Assembly: GCF_013408685.1 (NCBI RefSeq)
Contig: NZ_JACBZY010000001.1
Coordinates: 2,666,001 to 2,730,000, forward strand
Reading direction: 5' to 3'
Source: Schumannella luteola
Lineage (GTDB): Bacteria; Actinomycetota; Actinomycetes; Actinomycetales; Microbacteriaceae
Length of the DNA: 64,000 bases
The notes beneath the pieces are model-generated. The model ran no database searches, was not told where the DNA came from, and saw only the letters and a program-made list of their open reading frames with translations. Positions 46,405-54,875 of this stretch are shown here, in pieces. The translations under genes were made by a program, and so were the position numbers. The number at the start of each line of letters is the position of its first letter. Within the stretch, counting starts at the first letter, position 1.

Positions 46405-47601
46405 GTGAATGACGCCCTCGACACGCTCGACACGAACGGGTGGAACACACTCATCGGCATCGTGATCGCGCTGGTCGGGGCGGTGTTCCTGTCTCTGGGC
46501 ACCCAGCTGCAGCACCGCGGCGTCTCGAAAGTCGAGGCGTCGCATGGCAGCGGCGAGAAGGCCGGACTGAATCCCGGTCAGCTGGTGCGCCTGCTGCTGC
46601 GGCCGTCGTGGCTCTTCGGCACGATCCTGCTCGGGCTCGCGATCGTCTTCCAGCTGACGAGTCTCGGATTCGCACCGCTGATCGTGGTTCAGCCCCTCGG
46701 CGTCGTCGGTCTGGTGATCACCTCGATCCTCAACTCGCGCATCTCGAAGGTGAAGCTCGACCGCCCGACGATCCGCGCGATCGCGCTCTGCGTCATCGGC
46801 GTCGGCGCCTTCGTGATCACGGCGGCGATCGCCGCGGTCGAGACCAAGATCAACGAGACGCAGCTGCTGACGGTCGTCATCATCCTGGCGATCGTGGTCG
46901 CGATCCTGGCGACGATCTTCGCCCTGCTGCGCCAGCGCCTGCCTGCGATCTTCTACATCATCGCCGCCGGCGTGCTCTACGGCTTCGTGGCGACGCTCGC
47001 GAAGGTGGTCATCACGCGCATCCGCTTCGGCGACTTCGACTGGCTGAGCATCCTCTCGATCGCCGCGCTGATCGGCGCCGCGGCCCTCGGCGCCTACTTC
47101 GTGCAGACCGCCTACTCGGTGGGCTCGCCCGATCTGGTGGTCGCCGGGCTCACCGTCGTCGACCCGATGGTCGCGGTGGCGATCGCGATCATCGTGCTGG
47201 GCGAGGCGAAGCAGGTCGGCCTGCCGATCATCGTGCTGTGGATCGTCGCGGGAGCCGTGGCGGTGTTCGGCGTGTTCCAGCTCGCCAAGCACCACCCGCA
47301 GACCCACCAGCGCGACACCGGGGAGATCGAGCCGCTGCCGCGCCCCGTCGAGGGATCGGACCGTCGCGCCATCGACGCTGCGTCGGGCCCGGCGGCACCG
47401 TCCGGCGATCAGCGACCCGCCGACCCCGATGCGGCATCCGCGACAGCGCCGCGCGCCGAGACCGAACGCACGGCCGAGCCCGAGGCGGTGCACGTCGAGC
47501 GGCGCACCGAGCCGGGTGGCTCCGCGGCGCCGGCCGACGCGCATCCCCGTCCGCGGAATGACGCCTCGCCGCGTCAGCACCCGGGCGCCGATCCGCGCTG
47601 A
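46405..47601 (+). CDS. DMT-family (EamA-like) membrane transporter
   Basis: 398 residues: nine or ten hydrophobic helices in the first ~300 residues (for example TLIGIVIALVGAVFLSLGTQ and LIVVQPLGVVGLVITSIL) and a hydrophilic C-terminal tail of ~100 residues rich in Pro, Ala and Asp. LVVAGLTVVDPMVAVAIAI and VQPLGV match the DMT/multidrug-exporter-like branch. Substrate unknown. GTG start set by the leaderless promoter. Confidence 0.88.
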   Translation: MNDALDTLDTNGWNTLIGIVIALVGAVFLSLGTQLQHRGVSKVEASHGSGEKAGLNPGQLVRLLLRPSWLFGTILLGLAIVFQLTSLGFAPLIVVQPLGVVGLVITSILNSRISKVKLDRPTIRAIALCVIGVGAFVITAAIAAVETKINETQLLTVVIILAIVVAILATIFALLRQRLPAIFYIIAAGVLYGFVATLAKVVITRIRFGDFDWLSILSIAALIGAAALGAYFVQTAYSVGSPDLVVAGLTVVDPMVAVAIAIIVLGEAKQVGLPIIVLWIVAGAVAVFGVFQLAKHHPQTHQRDTGEIEPLPRPVEGSDRRAIDAASGPAAPSGDQRPADPDAASATAPRAETERTAEPEAVHVERRTEPGGSAAPADAHPRPRNDASPRQHPGADPR

Positions 47602-47603
47602 GG

Positions 47604-47609
47604 TAGCGT
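47604..47609 (+). promoter_or_regulatory. -10 box (TAGCGT) before the uORF/glycosyltransferase pair
   Basis: TAGCGT, seven bases, then ATG 47617 of a ten-codon frame. Confidence 0.5.
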
Positions 47610-47616
47610 GACGGGG

Positions 47617-47649
47617 ATGTTCGCCGACCGAGGGACCACCACGCCGTGA
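47617..47649 (+). CDS. Ten-codon upstream frame coupled to the glycosyltransferase
   Basis: ATG to TGA reading MFADRGTTTP. Its TGA overlaps the GTG start of the next gene (GTGA), and its ATG has leaderless-promoter spacing. It may allow translation entry for the glycosyltransferase, which lacks a clear ribosome binding site. Confidence 0.4.
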   Translation: MFADRGTTTP

Positions 47650-48905
47650 CCGACGGGACCACCGCCCACTCCGACGAGAACCCTGCCGACGGCAGCAGTG
47701 CCGCGTCGGCCGCTCGACGCCCGCTGCGCATCCTCATCGGCGCCGACACCTTCCCGCCGGACATCAACGGCTCGGCGACCTTCGCGCGCCAGCTCGCCGC
47801 CGGCCTCGCCGGGCGAGGACATGACGTGGAGGTCGTGGCCCCGTCGCCCGACAACCGCTGGGGAGTGCGACGCGAGGAGCACGGCGGCGTCACCCTGCGC
47901 GTGCACCGTCTGCTGAGCTGGCGCTGGCTTCCGCACCCGTGGCTGCGCTTCGCGCTGCCGTGGCGCATCAAGGCCAATGCGCGCCGCATCATCGCCCAGT
48001 TCCACCCGGATGTCGTGCACTTCCAGTCGCACATCGTCGTCGGTCAGGGCCTGGCCCCGGCGGCGAAGGAGCGCGGCATCCGCCTCGTCGGCACGAACCA
48101 CACGATGCCCGAGAACATCACGCAGCACGTGCAGATCCTGCCTCCGCCGGCCCTGCGCTGGCTCGTGAAGCAGCAGTGGGCCTCCGCCGCGAAGTGGTTC
48201 GGCATGGCGGATGCGGTGACGGCGCCGACGCAGCGCAGCGCCGACTACTTCGACAAGAACACCGGGCTGAAGAACACGATCGCGATCTCGAACGGCATCT
48301 CGCTCGAGAAGTACACCGCCGATCTGGGGCCGCGCGACGAGAACCTCATCGTCTTCCTCGGCCGTCTCGACGACGAGAAGAACATCGACGAGCTCGTGAG
48401 GGCCGCCGCTCGCCTCGACCCGGCGCTCGAAGCGAAGGTCGTGATCATGGGCCACGGCGACCAGAAGACGAAGCTCGAGCACCTCATCCAGGAACTCGGG
48501 CTGCAGGATCGCGTGCGCCTCGCGGGCAAGGTCAGCTACGACGAGCTGCGCCAGACCCTCACGCGCGCCAAGGTGTTCGCGATGCCGTCGGTCGCCGAGC
48601 TGCAGAGCATCACGACCCTCGAGGCGATGGCGTCGGGCCAGCCGATCGTCGCCGCGAACGCGATGGCGCTGCCGCACCTGGTCGAGGAGGGCGTCAACGG
48701 CTACCTCTTCGAGCCGGGCGACATCGACGGCTTCGCCCAGCGTCTGACGGATGTGCTGACCGCGCCCGAAGAGAAGCTGCGCGCGATGCGCGAGGCCTCG
48801 CTGCGTCTCGTGGCCGTGCACGATGTCGAGCACACCCTCGACATCTTCGAGGCGCTGTACCGCGGCGAGCCCCTGCCGCCGGCGCCGGAGCCCCGCACGG
48901 CCTGA
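47646..48905 (+). CDS. Glycosyltransferase family 4
   Basis: 419 residues. GT-B fold: N-terminal domain LIGADTFPPDINGSATFARQLAAGLAGRGHDVEV near 32-65 and C-terminal nucleotide-sugar domain with VFLGRLDDEKNIDELVRA near 236 and the acceptor/catalytic EX7E-like region SVAELQSITTLEAMASGQPIV near 318. It resembles actinobacterial mannosyl/glucosyltransferases acting on lipids (PimB-like), but donor and acceptor are not certain. About 25 residues at the N-terminus are low complexity. Confidence 0.9.
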   Translation: MTDGTTAHSDENPADGSSAASAARRPLRILIGADTFPPDINGSATFARQLAAGLAGRGHDVEVVAPSPDNRWGVRREEHGGVTLRVHRLLSWRWLPHPWLRFALPWRIKANARRIIAQFHPDVVHFQSHIVVGQGLAPAAKERGIRLVGTNHTMPENITQHVQILPPPALRWLVKQQWASAAKWFGMADAVTAPTQRSADYFDKNTGLKNTIAISNGISLEKYTADLGPRDENLIVFLGRLDDEKNIDELVRAAARLDPALEAKVVIMGHGDQKTKLEHLIQELGLQDRVRLAGKVSYDELRQTLTRAKVFAMPSVAELQSITTLEAMASGQPIVAANAMALPHLVEEGVNGYLFEPGDIDGFAQRLTDVLTAPEEKLRAMREASLRLVAVHDVEHTLDIFEALYRGEPLPPAPEPRTA

Positions 48906-48985
48906 ACAGGTCAGGAACGGTGGATGCGTGGCCGCGTCCGCCGTGCCCGCTATCGTGAACCTGGCCGCGGCGCGTCCGCTGCCAC

Positions 48986-49060
48986 GGGGCGGTAGCCAAG
49001 CTGGTTAAGGCACTCGGCTCATAACCGAACGATTCGTGGGTTCAAGTCCCACCCGCCCTA
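48986..49060 (+). tRNA. tRNA with anticodon CAT (elongator Met likely)
   Basis: Acceptor GGGGCGG/CCGCCCT (one G-T pair), D arm AGCCAAGCTGGTTAAGGCA, anticodon loop CTCATAA, T arm GTGGG/CCCAC with loop TTCAAGT, discriminator A. No encoded CCA. The first pair is G-T, not the C-A mismatch of initiator tRNA, so it is elongator Met or, less likely, the lysidine Ile2 species. Confidence 0.9.
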
Positions 49061-49189
49061 CGGACTGAGGTCCGCGCATCCCCCGGCGCGGGCCGGCGCG
49101 AGCCTGACGCTCGCGTCGTTGCCGCGTGGCAAAGTGGGAATCCGCCGAAAGCGCTCGCGCTCGCCGCTTCGCACCGGTAGTCCGGTGTG

Positions 49190-49636
49190 ATGCGACCCGA
49201 AACCGGACAGGGCGGACCCGGGTCGCCGTTCGGTGTCACCGAGCCGCGGCTGCTGTTCGCCCGCCTCATCGCCGCGTGCAATGCCCACGATGCCGATGCG
49301 GTCGCCGCCCTGCTCTCGGCTGACATCGTCGTCGACGGCCAGCAGATCGGCCGCAACCGCATGGTCGGGCGCCTCATCGCGCTCTGGCGGGCGTTCCCCG
49401 ACTGCCGGTGGGAAGTCGTCGAATCGCTGGCGAACGGGCGCCGCGTCGCCGCGCGGATGCGCTTCACGGGGACGCAGGAGTCGGCCTGGCTCGGTCGGGT
49501 GGCCCCGGGCCTGCGGCTGGACGTCACCGAGTTCGGCTTCTTCCGCTGTCAGGGTGGGATGATCGTGGAGCACTGGGGCTCCGGCGATGCACCGCGGATG
49601 CTGGCGCAGCTGCGATCCACCACGATGGACACGTGA
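49190..49636 (+). CDS. SnoaL/NTF2-like polyketide-cyclase-type protein
   Basis: About 148 residues. An NTF2-like cone fold is suggested by LFARLIAACNAHDADAVAALLSADIVVDG, FPDCRWEVVESLANGRRVAARMRFTGTQ and GLRLDVTEFGFFRCQGGMIVEHWGSGD. Such proteins are cyclases, isomerases or inactive binders; no role can be given here. Start ATG 49190 or GTG 49187. Overlaps the methyltransferase gene by four bases. Confidence 0.78.
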   Translation: MRPETGQGGPGSPFGVTEPRLLFARLIAACNAHDADAVAALLSADIVVDGQQIGRNRMVGRLIALWRAFPDCRWEVVESLANGRRVAARMRFTGTQESAWLGRVAPGLRLDVTEFGFFRCQGGMIVEHWGSGDAPRMLAQLRSTTMDT

Positions 49637-50454
49637 CCGCATCCGACTCCACCTGGATCGCGCAGGCCGTCGCGGCGCTCCGCGCCGCCGGATGCGTCTT
49701 CGCGGAGGACGAGGCCGAGCTGATCGCCGCCGAGGTGTCTCCCGAGCGCCGCGACCGGGTCGTCGCACGACGTGCCGCGGGGGAGCCGCTCGAGCAGCTG
49801 GTCGGCTGGGCCGAGTTCCGCGGGCTGCGCATCCCTGTCGCCCCGGGCGTCTTCGTGCCGCGTCGGCGTACGGGCGCTCTCGTCGATGTGCTCGCCCCGC
49901 TGCTGCACGCGGGCGATGCGGTCGTCGAGCTGTGCTGCGGCGCCGGTGCGGTGTCCGCGGCGCTCGCGCACGAGCATCCTGAGCTGTCCCTGCAGCTGCA
50001 CCTCGGCGACATCGACCCTGCCGCGGTGTCCTGCGCCCGGGAGGCGCTCGCCCGCGTCGGTATCGATCCGGACCGCGCTCGTACCGGCGACCTGTTCGAC
50101 GCCGTGCCGGCCGCGGTGCGCGGTCGCGTCGACGCGATCGTCGCCAACGCCCCGTACGTGCCCACGGACGAGATCGCGCTCATGCCGACTGAGGCGCGCG
50201 ACCACGAGGCGCCGGCGGCGCTGGACGGCGGCGCGGATGGGCTCGCACTGCACCGCCGGATCCTCGCCGAGGCGCCCGCGTGGCTCCGACCGGGCGGCGC
50301 CCTGATCATCGAGACGAGTCGGCGGCAGGCCGAGACCGATCTGTCCCTGTTCGAGGCCGCGGGGTTCCGTGCCGAGATCCGTCGGGATGAGGAGGTCGAC
50401 GGCACCGTCGTTCTCGGGCGACTCGGGGCGTCGCAGGCCGCTGATCTAGGCTGA
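49633..50454 (+). CDS. HemK-like protein N5-glutamine methyltransferase
   Basis: 273 residues: a small N-terminal helical domain and a Rossmann methyltransferase domain with SAM loop VVELCCGAGAVSAALA near 97 and the substrate motif IVANAPYVPTDE near 178, a variant of the PrmC/HemK NPPY motif used in this actinobacterial branch. The usual target is release-factor Gln, but NAPY paralogues are of uncertain specificity; a standard prmC is expected elsewhere in the genome. Confidence 0.86.
   Translation: MTASDSTWIAQAVAALRAAGCVFAEDEAELIAAEVSPERRDRVVARRAAGEPLEQLVGWAEFRGLRIPVAPGVFVPRRRTGALVDVLAPLLHAGDAVVELCCGAGAVSAALAHEHPELSLQLHLGDIDPAAVSCAREALARVGIDPDRARTGDLFDAVPAAVRGRVDAIVANAPYVPTDEIALMPTEARDHEAPAALDGGADGLALHRRILAEAPAWLRPGGALIIETSRRQAETDLSLFEAAGFRAEIRRDEEVDGTVVLGRLGASQAADLG
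50447..50452 (+). promoter_or_regulatory. Leaderless -10 box (TAGGCT) for the lipoprotein gene
   Basis: TAGGCT, six bases (GAGGTC), then ATG 50459; the hexamer overlaps the end of the methyltransferase gene. Confidence 0.5.
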
Positions 50455-50458
50455 GGTC

Positions 50459-51142
50459 ATGCCGCGCGTCCCCCGTCTCGCCGCGATCCCGCTCGTCGTC
50501 CTCGCCTCGGCCGCACTGCTCGTGCTGTCCGGGTGCGCGGCGACCCCGGCGAAGCCCGCCCCGAAGCCGTCCGCCACGCGAACCGCCGCCGCCCCGTCGC
50601 CCTCCGCGAAGCCCGCGGGCGAGGTCACCGTCGTGATCGATGCCGACAGCGTCACGGTGCTGGACGCCTCGGGCGGCACCGCAGCCTCCGTGCCGTTCAC
50701 GGCCGATGCCGCCACGGCGTCCTCCCGCCTCGGAAGCGCGCTCGACGAGACCCCCGTGAGCGCGACCGTCACCGACGACGCCTGCTATCCGATGCTCGAC
50801 GAGCAGAGCTTCGGCGGACTGCACATCTACAGCTCGCCCGACGGGCTCACCCGCCCGCTCAACGCGCAGTTCTACGTGACCGCCGACGCCGCGAAGACCG
50901 CCGGCGGAGTCCGCATCGAGCTGCCCAGCGGGCAGGCCGTCGGCGATGCCGGCGACGACGTGATCGAGGCGAATCTCAAGGCCCCGCGGTTCGAGTCGGC
51001 CGACGGCACCGAGGTGCACTACGACGTCGCGAGCGGCTCGGCCTCCGGCGATCCCGGCACCTACTACGGCGCACTCGCGCTGATCAGCTCGGGCAAGCTC
51101 GCCAGCATCGGCTCGCCGGTCTTCTACGCCCGCGACTGCTGA
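50459..51142 (+). CDS. Putative lipoprotein, unknown function
   Basis: 227 residues with a lipoprotein signal (PLVVLASAALLVLSGCAATP, lipid-modified Cys near residue 26), a Pro/Ala/Lys/Ser linker and a beta-rich exported domain (AGEVTVVIDADSVTVLDASGG, YYGALALISSGKLASIGSPVF). Two further Cys are present (DACYP near 109 and the terminal ARDC), possibly a disulfide. No known domain was recognised. Confidence 0.8.
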   Translation: MPRVPRLAAIPLVVLASAALLVLSGCAATPAKPAPKPSATRTAAAPSPSAKPAGEVTVVIDADSVTVLDASGGTAASVPFTADAATASSRLGSALDETPVSATVTDDACYPMLDEQSFGGLHIYSSPDGLTRPLNAQFYVTADAAKTAGGVRIELPSGQAVGDAGDDVIEANLKAPRFESADGTEVHYDVASGSASGDPGTYYGALALISSGKLASIGSPVFYARDC

Positions 51143-51288
51143 GTCGGCGCAGCCCGAGAGCATCGCCGTCGGGTTCGCGACGCGCCCGCGCCGAACCGGC
51201 CGGGAATGGTCGACGTGTCGATGCCGGTTGCATCGGGCAGGGTGACAGGATCGGAACCCGCACCGCACGACCCCGCTGAGGAGACACC

Positions 51289-52122
51289 ATGACCGACGCT
51301 CAGGCCGCCCCCGCCACGCCGCAGGAGGCGCTCGACCGCTTCCACCGTCGCCGCGAGGAATCGGTCGTGCAGCCGCGCGGCTCGCTCGCCCTCACGCAGA
51401 CGCAGCAGGTGGATGCCGAGCAGACGATCTGGGGAGTTCCCGGCACCTGGGCGCCGCGCGCCGACGGCGGCTCGGGTCTCACCGTCACGGCGACGGCGGC
51501 TGACGGCATCCGCGTCGACGGCGAGCTCGTCGACGGCACGGTGATCGTGCGCGGCAAGGATGACGAATCGCCCAGCGAGGTCGTCTTCAGCGACACGGTC
51601 AGCGGCTTCGTGATCGCCCAGCATGGCGGCAGCTACGCGCTGCGCGTCTGGGATGCGCAGTCGGATGCGATCCAGGAGTTCGGCTCGATCGACAGCTTCG
51701 GCTTCAACCCCGAGTGGATCGTGCAGGCCGACTTCACGCCGAACCCCGAGGGCACGACGCTCGGCTTCGAGCACCTCAAGGACGACGGGCAGACCCGCGA
51801 GGAGGTCATCCCCGGATCGATCACCTTCACGAAGGACGGCGTCGACTACGACCTCGCCGCCTTCAAGTCGGGTCGCGCGCTGCAGATCGTCTTCGCCGAC
51901 GCGACGAGCGGTGAGTCGACCTACAGCGTCGGCCGATTCCTCTTCGTGGCGCCGCGCCCCGACGGCACGATCACGCTCGACTTCAACCAGGCCGTGCTGC
52001 CGCCGTGTGCGTTCAGCTACGCCTTCAACTGCCCGATGCCGCCGAAGCAGAACCGCTTCACGGTGCCGATCGAGGCGGGGGAGAAGAACGTGCTCGCGAA
52101 GTCGGGCGCGCCGCTGCATTGA
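51289..52122 (+). CDS. DUF1684 family protein, target of the downstream insertion
   Basis: 277 residues. DUF1684 features: RRREESVVQPRGSLALTQ, GRFLFVAPRPDGTITLDFNQ, CAFSYAFNCPMPPKQNRFTVPIEAGEK. Function unknown. ATG follows GAGGAGACACC. The 3' end matters: the last seven codons and stop lie in a direct repeat shared with 53687-53710, so an inserted element appears to have replaced and restored this end (CAT TGA here, CAC TGA in the downstream copy). Confidence 0.9.
   Translation: MTDAQAAPATPQEALDRFHRRREESVVQPRGSLALTQTQQVDAEQTIWGVPGTWAPRADGGSGLTVTATAADGIRVDGELVDGTVIVRGKDDESPSEVVFSDTVSGFVIAQHGGSYALRVWDAQSDAIQEFGSIDSFGFNPEWIVQADFTPNPEGTTLGFEHLKDDGQTREEVIPGSITFTKDGVDYDLAAFKSGRALQIVFADATSGESTYSVGRFLFVAPRPDGTITLDFNQAVLPPCAFSYAFNCPMPPKQNRFTVPIEAGEKNVLAKSGAPLH
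52098..52118 (+). repeat. Left direct repeat (attachment-site-like)
   Basis: 21-bp copy within the 3' end of the DUF1684 gene, including GGCGCGCC at its centre; followed by TTGATTGG. Homology with the right copy continues imperfectly for about ten bases. Confidence 0.85.
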
Positions 52123-52150
52123 TTGGACAGGCCTGATTCGAGGCTTAGCT

Positions 52151-53614
52151 CTACAGCCGTCCGCGGATCACCAGACCAAGCCCGGAACGAAAAAGCCGGG
52201 GCACTTCGAAACTCGAAGCAGTAAGTACCCGACCTGTGTTCGGTGTGAGAAGGCCAATCTCAAAGAACCGCTCAAGCATCTCGTCAGAGTTTGGAGTCAA
52301 TCCATCCATTAGCTGGATCAGTTCAGTTCTGCTGAATTCGGCAGTGGTTTGGCCAGAAAACCTACGGAAATGCTCTCGGAGATCTGGAAATTCGGCCAGG
52401 TAAGCCTCGAATTTAGTGACCGATGTTGTAGTAAATGCTTCGCGCAAAGAGGTTCTGGAGATTAGAGTCTCCAAATCGGCTTCGCCCTGCTCGAGTTGTA
52501 TCTTTCGGGCCGCGCTCGCCAGCACAATAGCGTCCCGCGGGAGCACTGTTTTTCGTCCGTCCGTTACGCGTGCAACGAGCCAGTCCATAGATCGCGCTTC
52601 ATTTTGGCCGGGGTAGGCCGTGGGCGGGAAGATCGTCAACAGACCCGCTTCTCGATCTGCGGGACCGACGTCCTCGACAGTTTTCCCGTACAGTGCACTC
52701 ACCCGTTGCTCGCAGTAGTCACGAACTTCCTGAGTGGACATCGCTCGCTTCAAGAGCAAAGTCGCGATCTGATCAGACGACCAAGCGAGCTCGATCTTCT
52801 TGTCAGTGAGATGATCCTTATTGGTGAAATCGAGTTCAGCCCATAGGTCACTGCGGAGGAGGATCTTTGGTTGAATCGCCGGAAATGTGCGGCGAATACT
52901 CATCGAGGCTGTGAGCAATCCCTCGAGTGCACGTTGGCGCTCTGCACGGTCGGCTGGCCAGATCTCATCAATTTTGTCGAATAGCAGCCAGAGTTTATTC
53001 CCCGCACTCGTCAACGCCGAGTTGACGTCCTCGAGCAGGGTGACAACGTCGAGAGAGCGTCGCCCTCCACGAATTTCCACCGTCGCTCCCTGCGCGGAGA
53101 CCGTCACCTGATCGGGAGCGTTGCCGACCGCAAGTTCCCAAAGTTCCTTGAGCAGCGGGCCGACACGAAAATCCCGTCGTTCGCCGAGCGCCGAAAGCAG
53201 ATCCTTGAGCGGTCCGCGCGGAATGCTCCAGGAAGGATCGAGAGAAAGCCCTGCCTTGACAGCGATGTACAAACGCCAGAGCTTATCGTGGTCGAACGAA
53301 GCCTGGCCGTCTCTAAGCGTCTGGATGTCGCCGGTCGCCACCTCGCTCAGGTCACCAAATCCGGTCCCGGCCCCGATCCGAACTCCGTTGAGTTTTGATC
53401 CCGCCAGTTGCCGCGCCGTCGGTTCGAACTTCGTGAATAGTTCGAATAGCGCGCTCTTGCCCGTCCCCTTGGCGCCAAGCGCGAGCCATACGTGGTCTTG
53501 CAGGAAGTCATCGAAATCGACCGTTCTCACGAACCGCCTGTCGAGGTCTGTCTCCGACTCGGAGTCGACCTTCCCAAAATCCAGCTTCTGCAACACCTCG
53601 GTTTGTGTAGCCAA
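52151..53614 (-). CDS. P-loop ATPase (Sll1717-like), single cargo gene of the insert
   Basis: 487 residues. Walker A in LALGAKGTGKSALFELF near residue 50 and Walker B with adjacent acids in KLWLLFDKIDEIWPAD near 214-229, a STAND/KAP-like ATPase core; a helical C-terminal part (TSVTKFEAYLAEFPDLREHF) ends in a likely winged-helix region. Proteins of this type sit in variable islands and are suspected defence components; that is inference. TTG start with GGGAG seven bases upstream. Codon use and GC are unlike all neighbours, indicating recent transfer. Confidence 0.82.
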   Translation of the reverse strand: MATQTEVLQKLDFGKVDSESETDLDRRFVRTVDFDDFLQDHVWLALGAKGTGKSALFELFTKFEPTARQLAGSKLNGVRIGAGTGFGDLSEVATGDIQTLRDGQASFDHDKLWRLYIAVKAGLSLDPSWSIPRGPLKDLLSALGERRDFRVGPLLKELWELAVGNAPDQVTVSAQGATVEIRGGRRSLDVVTLLEDVNSALTSAGNKLWLLFDKIDEIWPADRAERQRALEGLLTASMSIRRTFPAIQPKILLRSDLWAELDFTNKDHLTDKKIELAWSSDQIATLLLKRAMSTQEVRDYCEQRVSALYGKTVEDVGPADREAGLLTIFPPTAYPGQNEARSMDWLVARVTDGRKTVLPRDAIVLASAARKIQLEQGEADLETLISRTSLREAFTTTSVTKFEAYLAEFPDLREHFRRFSGQTTAEFSRTELIQLMDGLTPNSDEMLERFFEIGLLTPNTGRVLTASSFEVPRLFRSGLGLVIRGRL

Positions 53615-53686
53615 CGCTGCGCTCCCATCTCGATCGCTGAGATCACCCTAGATGAGTGAAGGTCCATTCACTGCGCAGTGCCTATT

Positions 53687-53707
53687 GAAGTCGGGCGCGC
53701 CGCTGCA
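53687..53707 (+). repeat. Right direct repeat (attachment-site-like)
   Basis: 21-bp copy identical to 52098-52118, followed by CTGATCGAG. It probably represents the original 3' end of the DUF1684 gene, now cut off from it. Confidence 0.85.
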
Positions 53708-53758
53708 CTGATCGAGCGTTCGGGAACAGATGAGCCGATCCATGCGTTCACATCGACC

Positions 53759-54793
53759 GTGAAGCGCATCGGATTCCTCTCCTTCGGTCACCACCAGGCC
53801 GTTCCCGGCTCGCTCGTGCGCACCGCGCAGGACGCCTTGATCCAGTCGATCGACCTCGCGGTCGCGGCCGAGGAGGTCGGGGTCGACGGCGCCTTCTTCC
53901 GCGTGCACCACTTCGCGCGGCAGCTCGCTGCGCCGTTCCCGCTGCTCGCGGCGGTCGCGGCGCGCACGAGCCGCATCGAGATCGGCACCGGCGTGATCGA
54001 CATGCGCTACGAGAACCCGCTCTACTTCGCCGAGGAGGCTGCGGCCGCGGACCTCATCAGCGCCGGCAGCGGCCGACAGGGTCGGTTGCAGCTCGGCATC
54101 AGCCGCGGCTCGCCCGAGACGGCACTCGACGGATGGCGCTCCTTCGGCTACGCGCCCGGCGAGGGCTCCGATGAGGCCGGCCTCGCCCGCGACAAGACGG
54201 AGTTGCTCCTCGCCGCGCTCGAGGGCGCCGGCGTCGCGACCTCGAACCCGGCGATGACGGGTCAGTCGCGTCCGGTGCCGATCGAGCCCCGCTCCGAGGG
54301 TCTGCGCGACCGCATCTGGTGGGGCGCCGGCAGCCGCGCCACTGCCGTCTGGGCGGCCGAGCAGGGCATGAACCTGATGAGCAGCACGCTCCTGACGGAA
54401 GACACCGGCGTGCCGCTCGGCGAGCTGCAGGCCGAGCAGATCCAGATGTTCCGCGACGCCTGGGCGGCCGCGGGACACGAGCGCACCCCGCGGGTCTCGA
54501 TCAGCCGCAGCATCCTGCCGATCATCGACGACGAGACCCGGCAGTGGTTCGGCCTGCGCGCGCAGGCCGACTCGCAGGATCAGGTCGGGCACCTCGACGC
54601 CACCACGATCGCCCGCTTCGGCCGCAGCTACATCGGCGAGCCCGACCGCATCGTCGAGGAGCTCGCACAGGATCCCGCCGTGCAGGCGGCCGACACGATC
54701 CTCGTCACCGTGCCGAACCAGCTCGGCGTCGACCTCAACGCGCGCATGCTGGAGTCGATCGTGCGCGACATCAAGCCGGGTCTCGGCGACTGA
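53759..54793 (+). CDS. Luciferase-like (LLM class) flavin-dependent oxidoreductase
   Basis: About 344 residues. Bacterial luciferase TIM barrel: VKRIGFLSFGHHQ, FFRVHHFARQLAAPFPLLAAVAARTSRIEIGTGVIDMRYENPLYFAEEAAAADLI, RLQLGISRGSPETALDGW and a C-terminal GEPDRIVEELAQDPAV. Uses reduced FMN or F420; substrate unknown. The start is taken at GTG 53759, where family conservation begins; the frame is open to 53678 but that part runs through the inserted direct repeat and is not original coding sequence. Confidence 0.88.
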   Translation: MKRIGFLSFGHHQAVPGSLVRTAQDALIQSIDLAVAAEEVGVDGAFFRVHHFARQLAAPFPLLAAVAARTSRIEIGTGVIDMRYENPLYFAEEAAAADLISAGSGRQGRLQLGISRGSPETALDGWRSFGYAPGEGSDEAGLARDKTELLLAALEGAGVATSNPAMTGQSRPVPIEPRSEGLRDRIWWGAGSRATAVWAAEQGMNLMSSTLLTEDTGVPLGELQAEQIQMFRDAWAAAGHERTPRVSISRSILPIIDDETRQWFGLRAQADSQDQVGHLDATTIARFGRSYIGEPDRIVEELAQDPAVQAADTILVTVPNQLGVDLNARMLESIVRDIKPGLGD

Positions 54794-54875
54794 GGCGCAC
54801 GACGTCCCGGATCGGCCTGCGCGTCAGCAGGCGCTACCCTGTAGCCACTCTCGAGCGATGACGATCGGAGACGGC

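Larger units (their letters stand above)
52098..53707. mobile_element. Small inserted unit with one ATPase gene, flanked by 21-bp direct repeats
   Basis: Boundaries are identical 21-bp repeats (begin GAAGTCGGGCGC, end CGCTGCA) at 52098-52118 and 53687-53707. The repeat includes the 3' end of the DUF1684 gene; both copies encode AKSGAPLH plus stop, so integration kept the gene intact. Between them GC is visibly lower than in flanks and codon use differs. The unit holds only one minus-strand ATPase gene; no integrase, transposase or terminal inverted repeat is seen, so mobilisation would be in trans or the element is a remnant. Confidence 0.78.

Noticed and set aside
48986-49060. CAT-anticodon tRNA as initiator tRNA-fMet
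   Set aside because: The first acceptor pair is G-T rather than the C-A mismatch of initiators, and the three G-C pairs typical of the initiator anticodon stem are missing.
52098-53707. Low-GC insert as a prophage or IS element
   Set aside because: No phage structural gene, integrase, transposase or terminal inverted repeat; one ATPase gene fills nearly the whole unit.
53678-53758. Longer LLM protein starting at GTG 53678
   Set aside because: These codons run through the duplicated direct repeat (frame-shifted relative to the DUF1684 end) and have no similarity to the family N-terminus; conservation begins at 53759.
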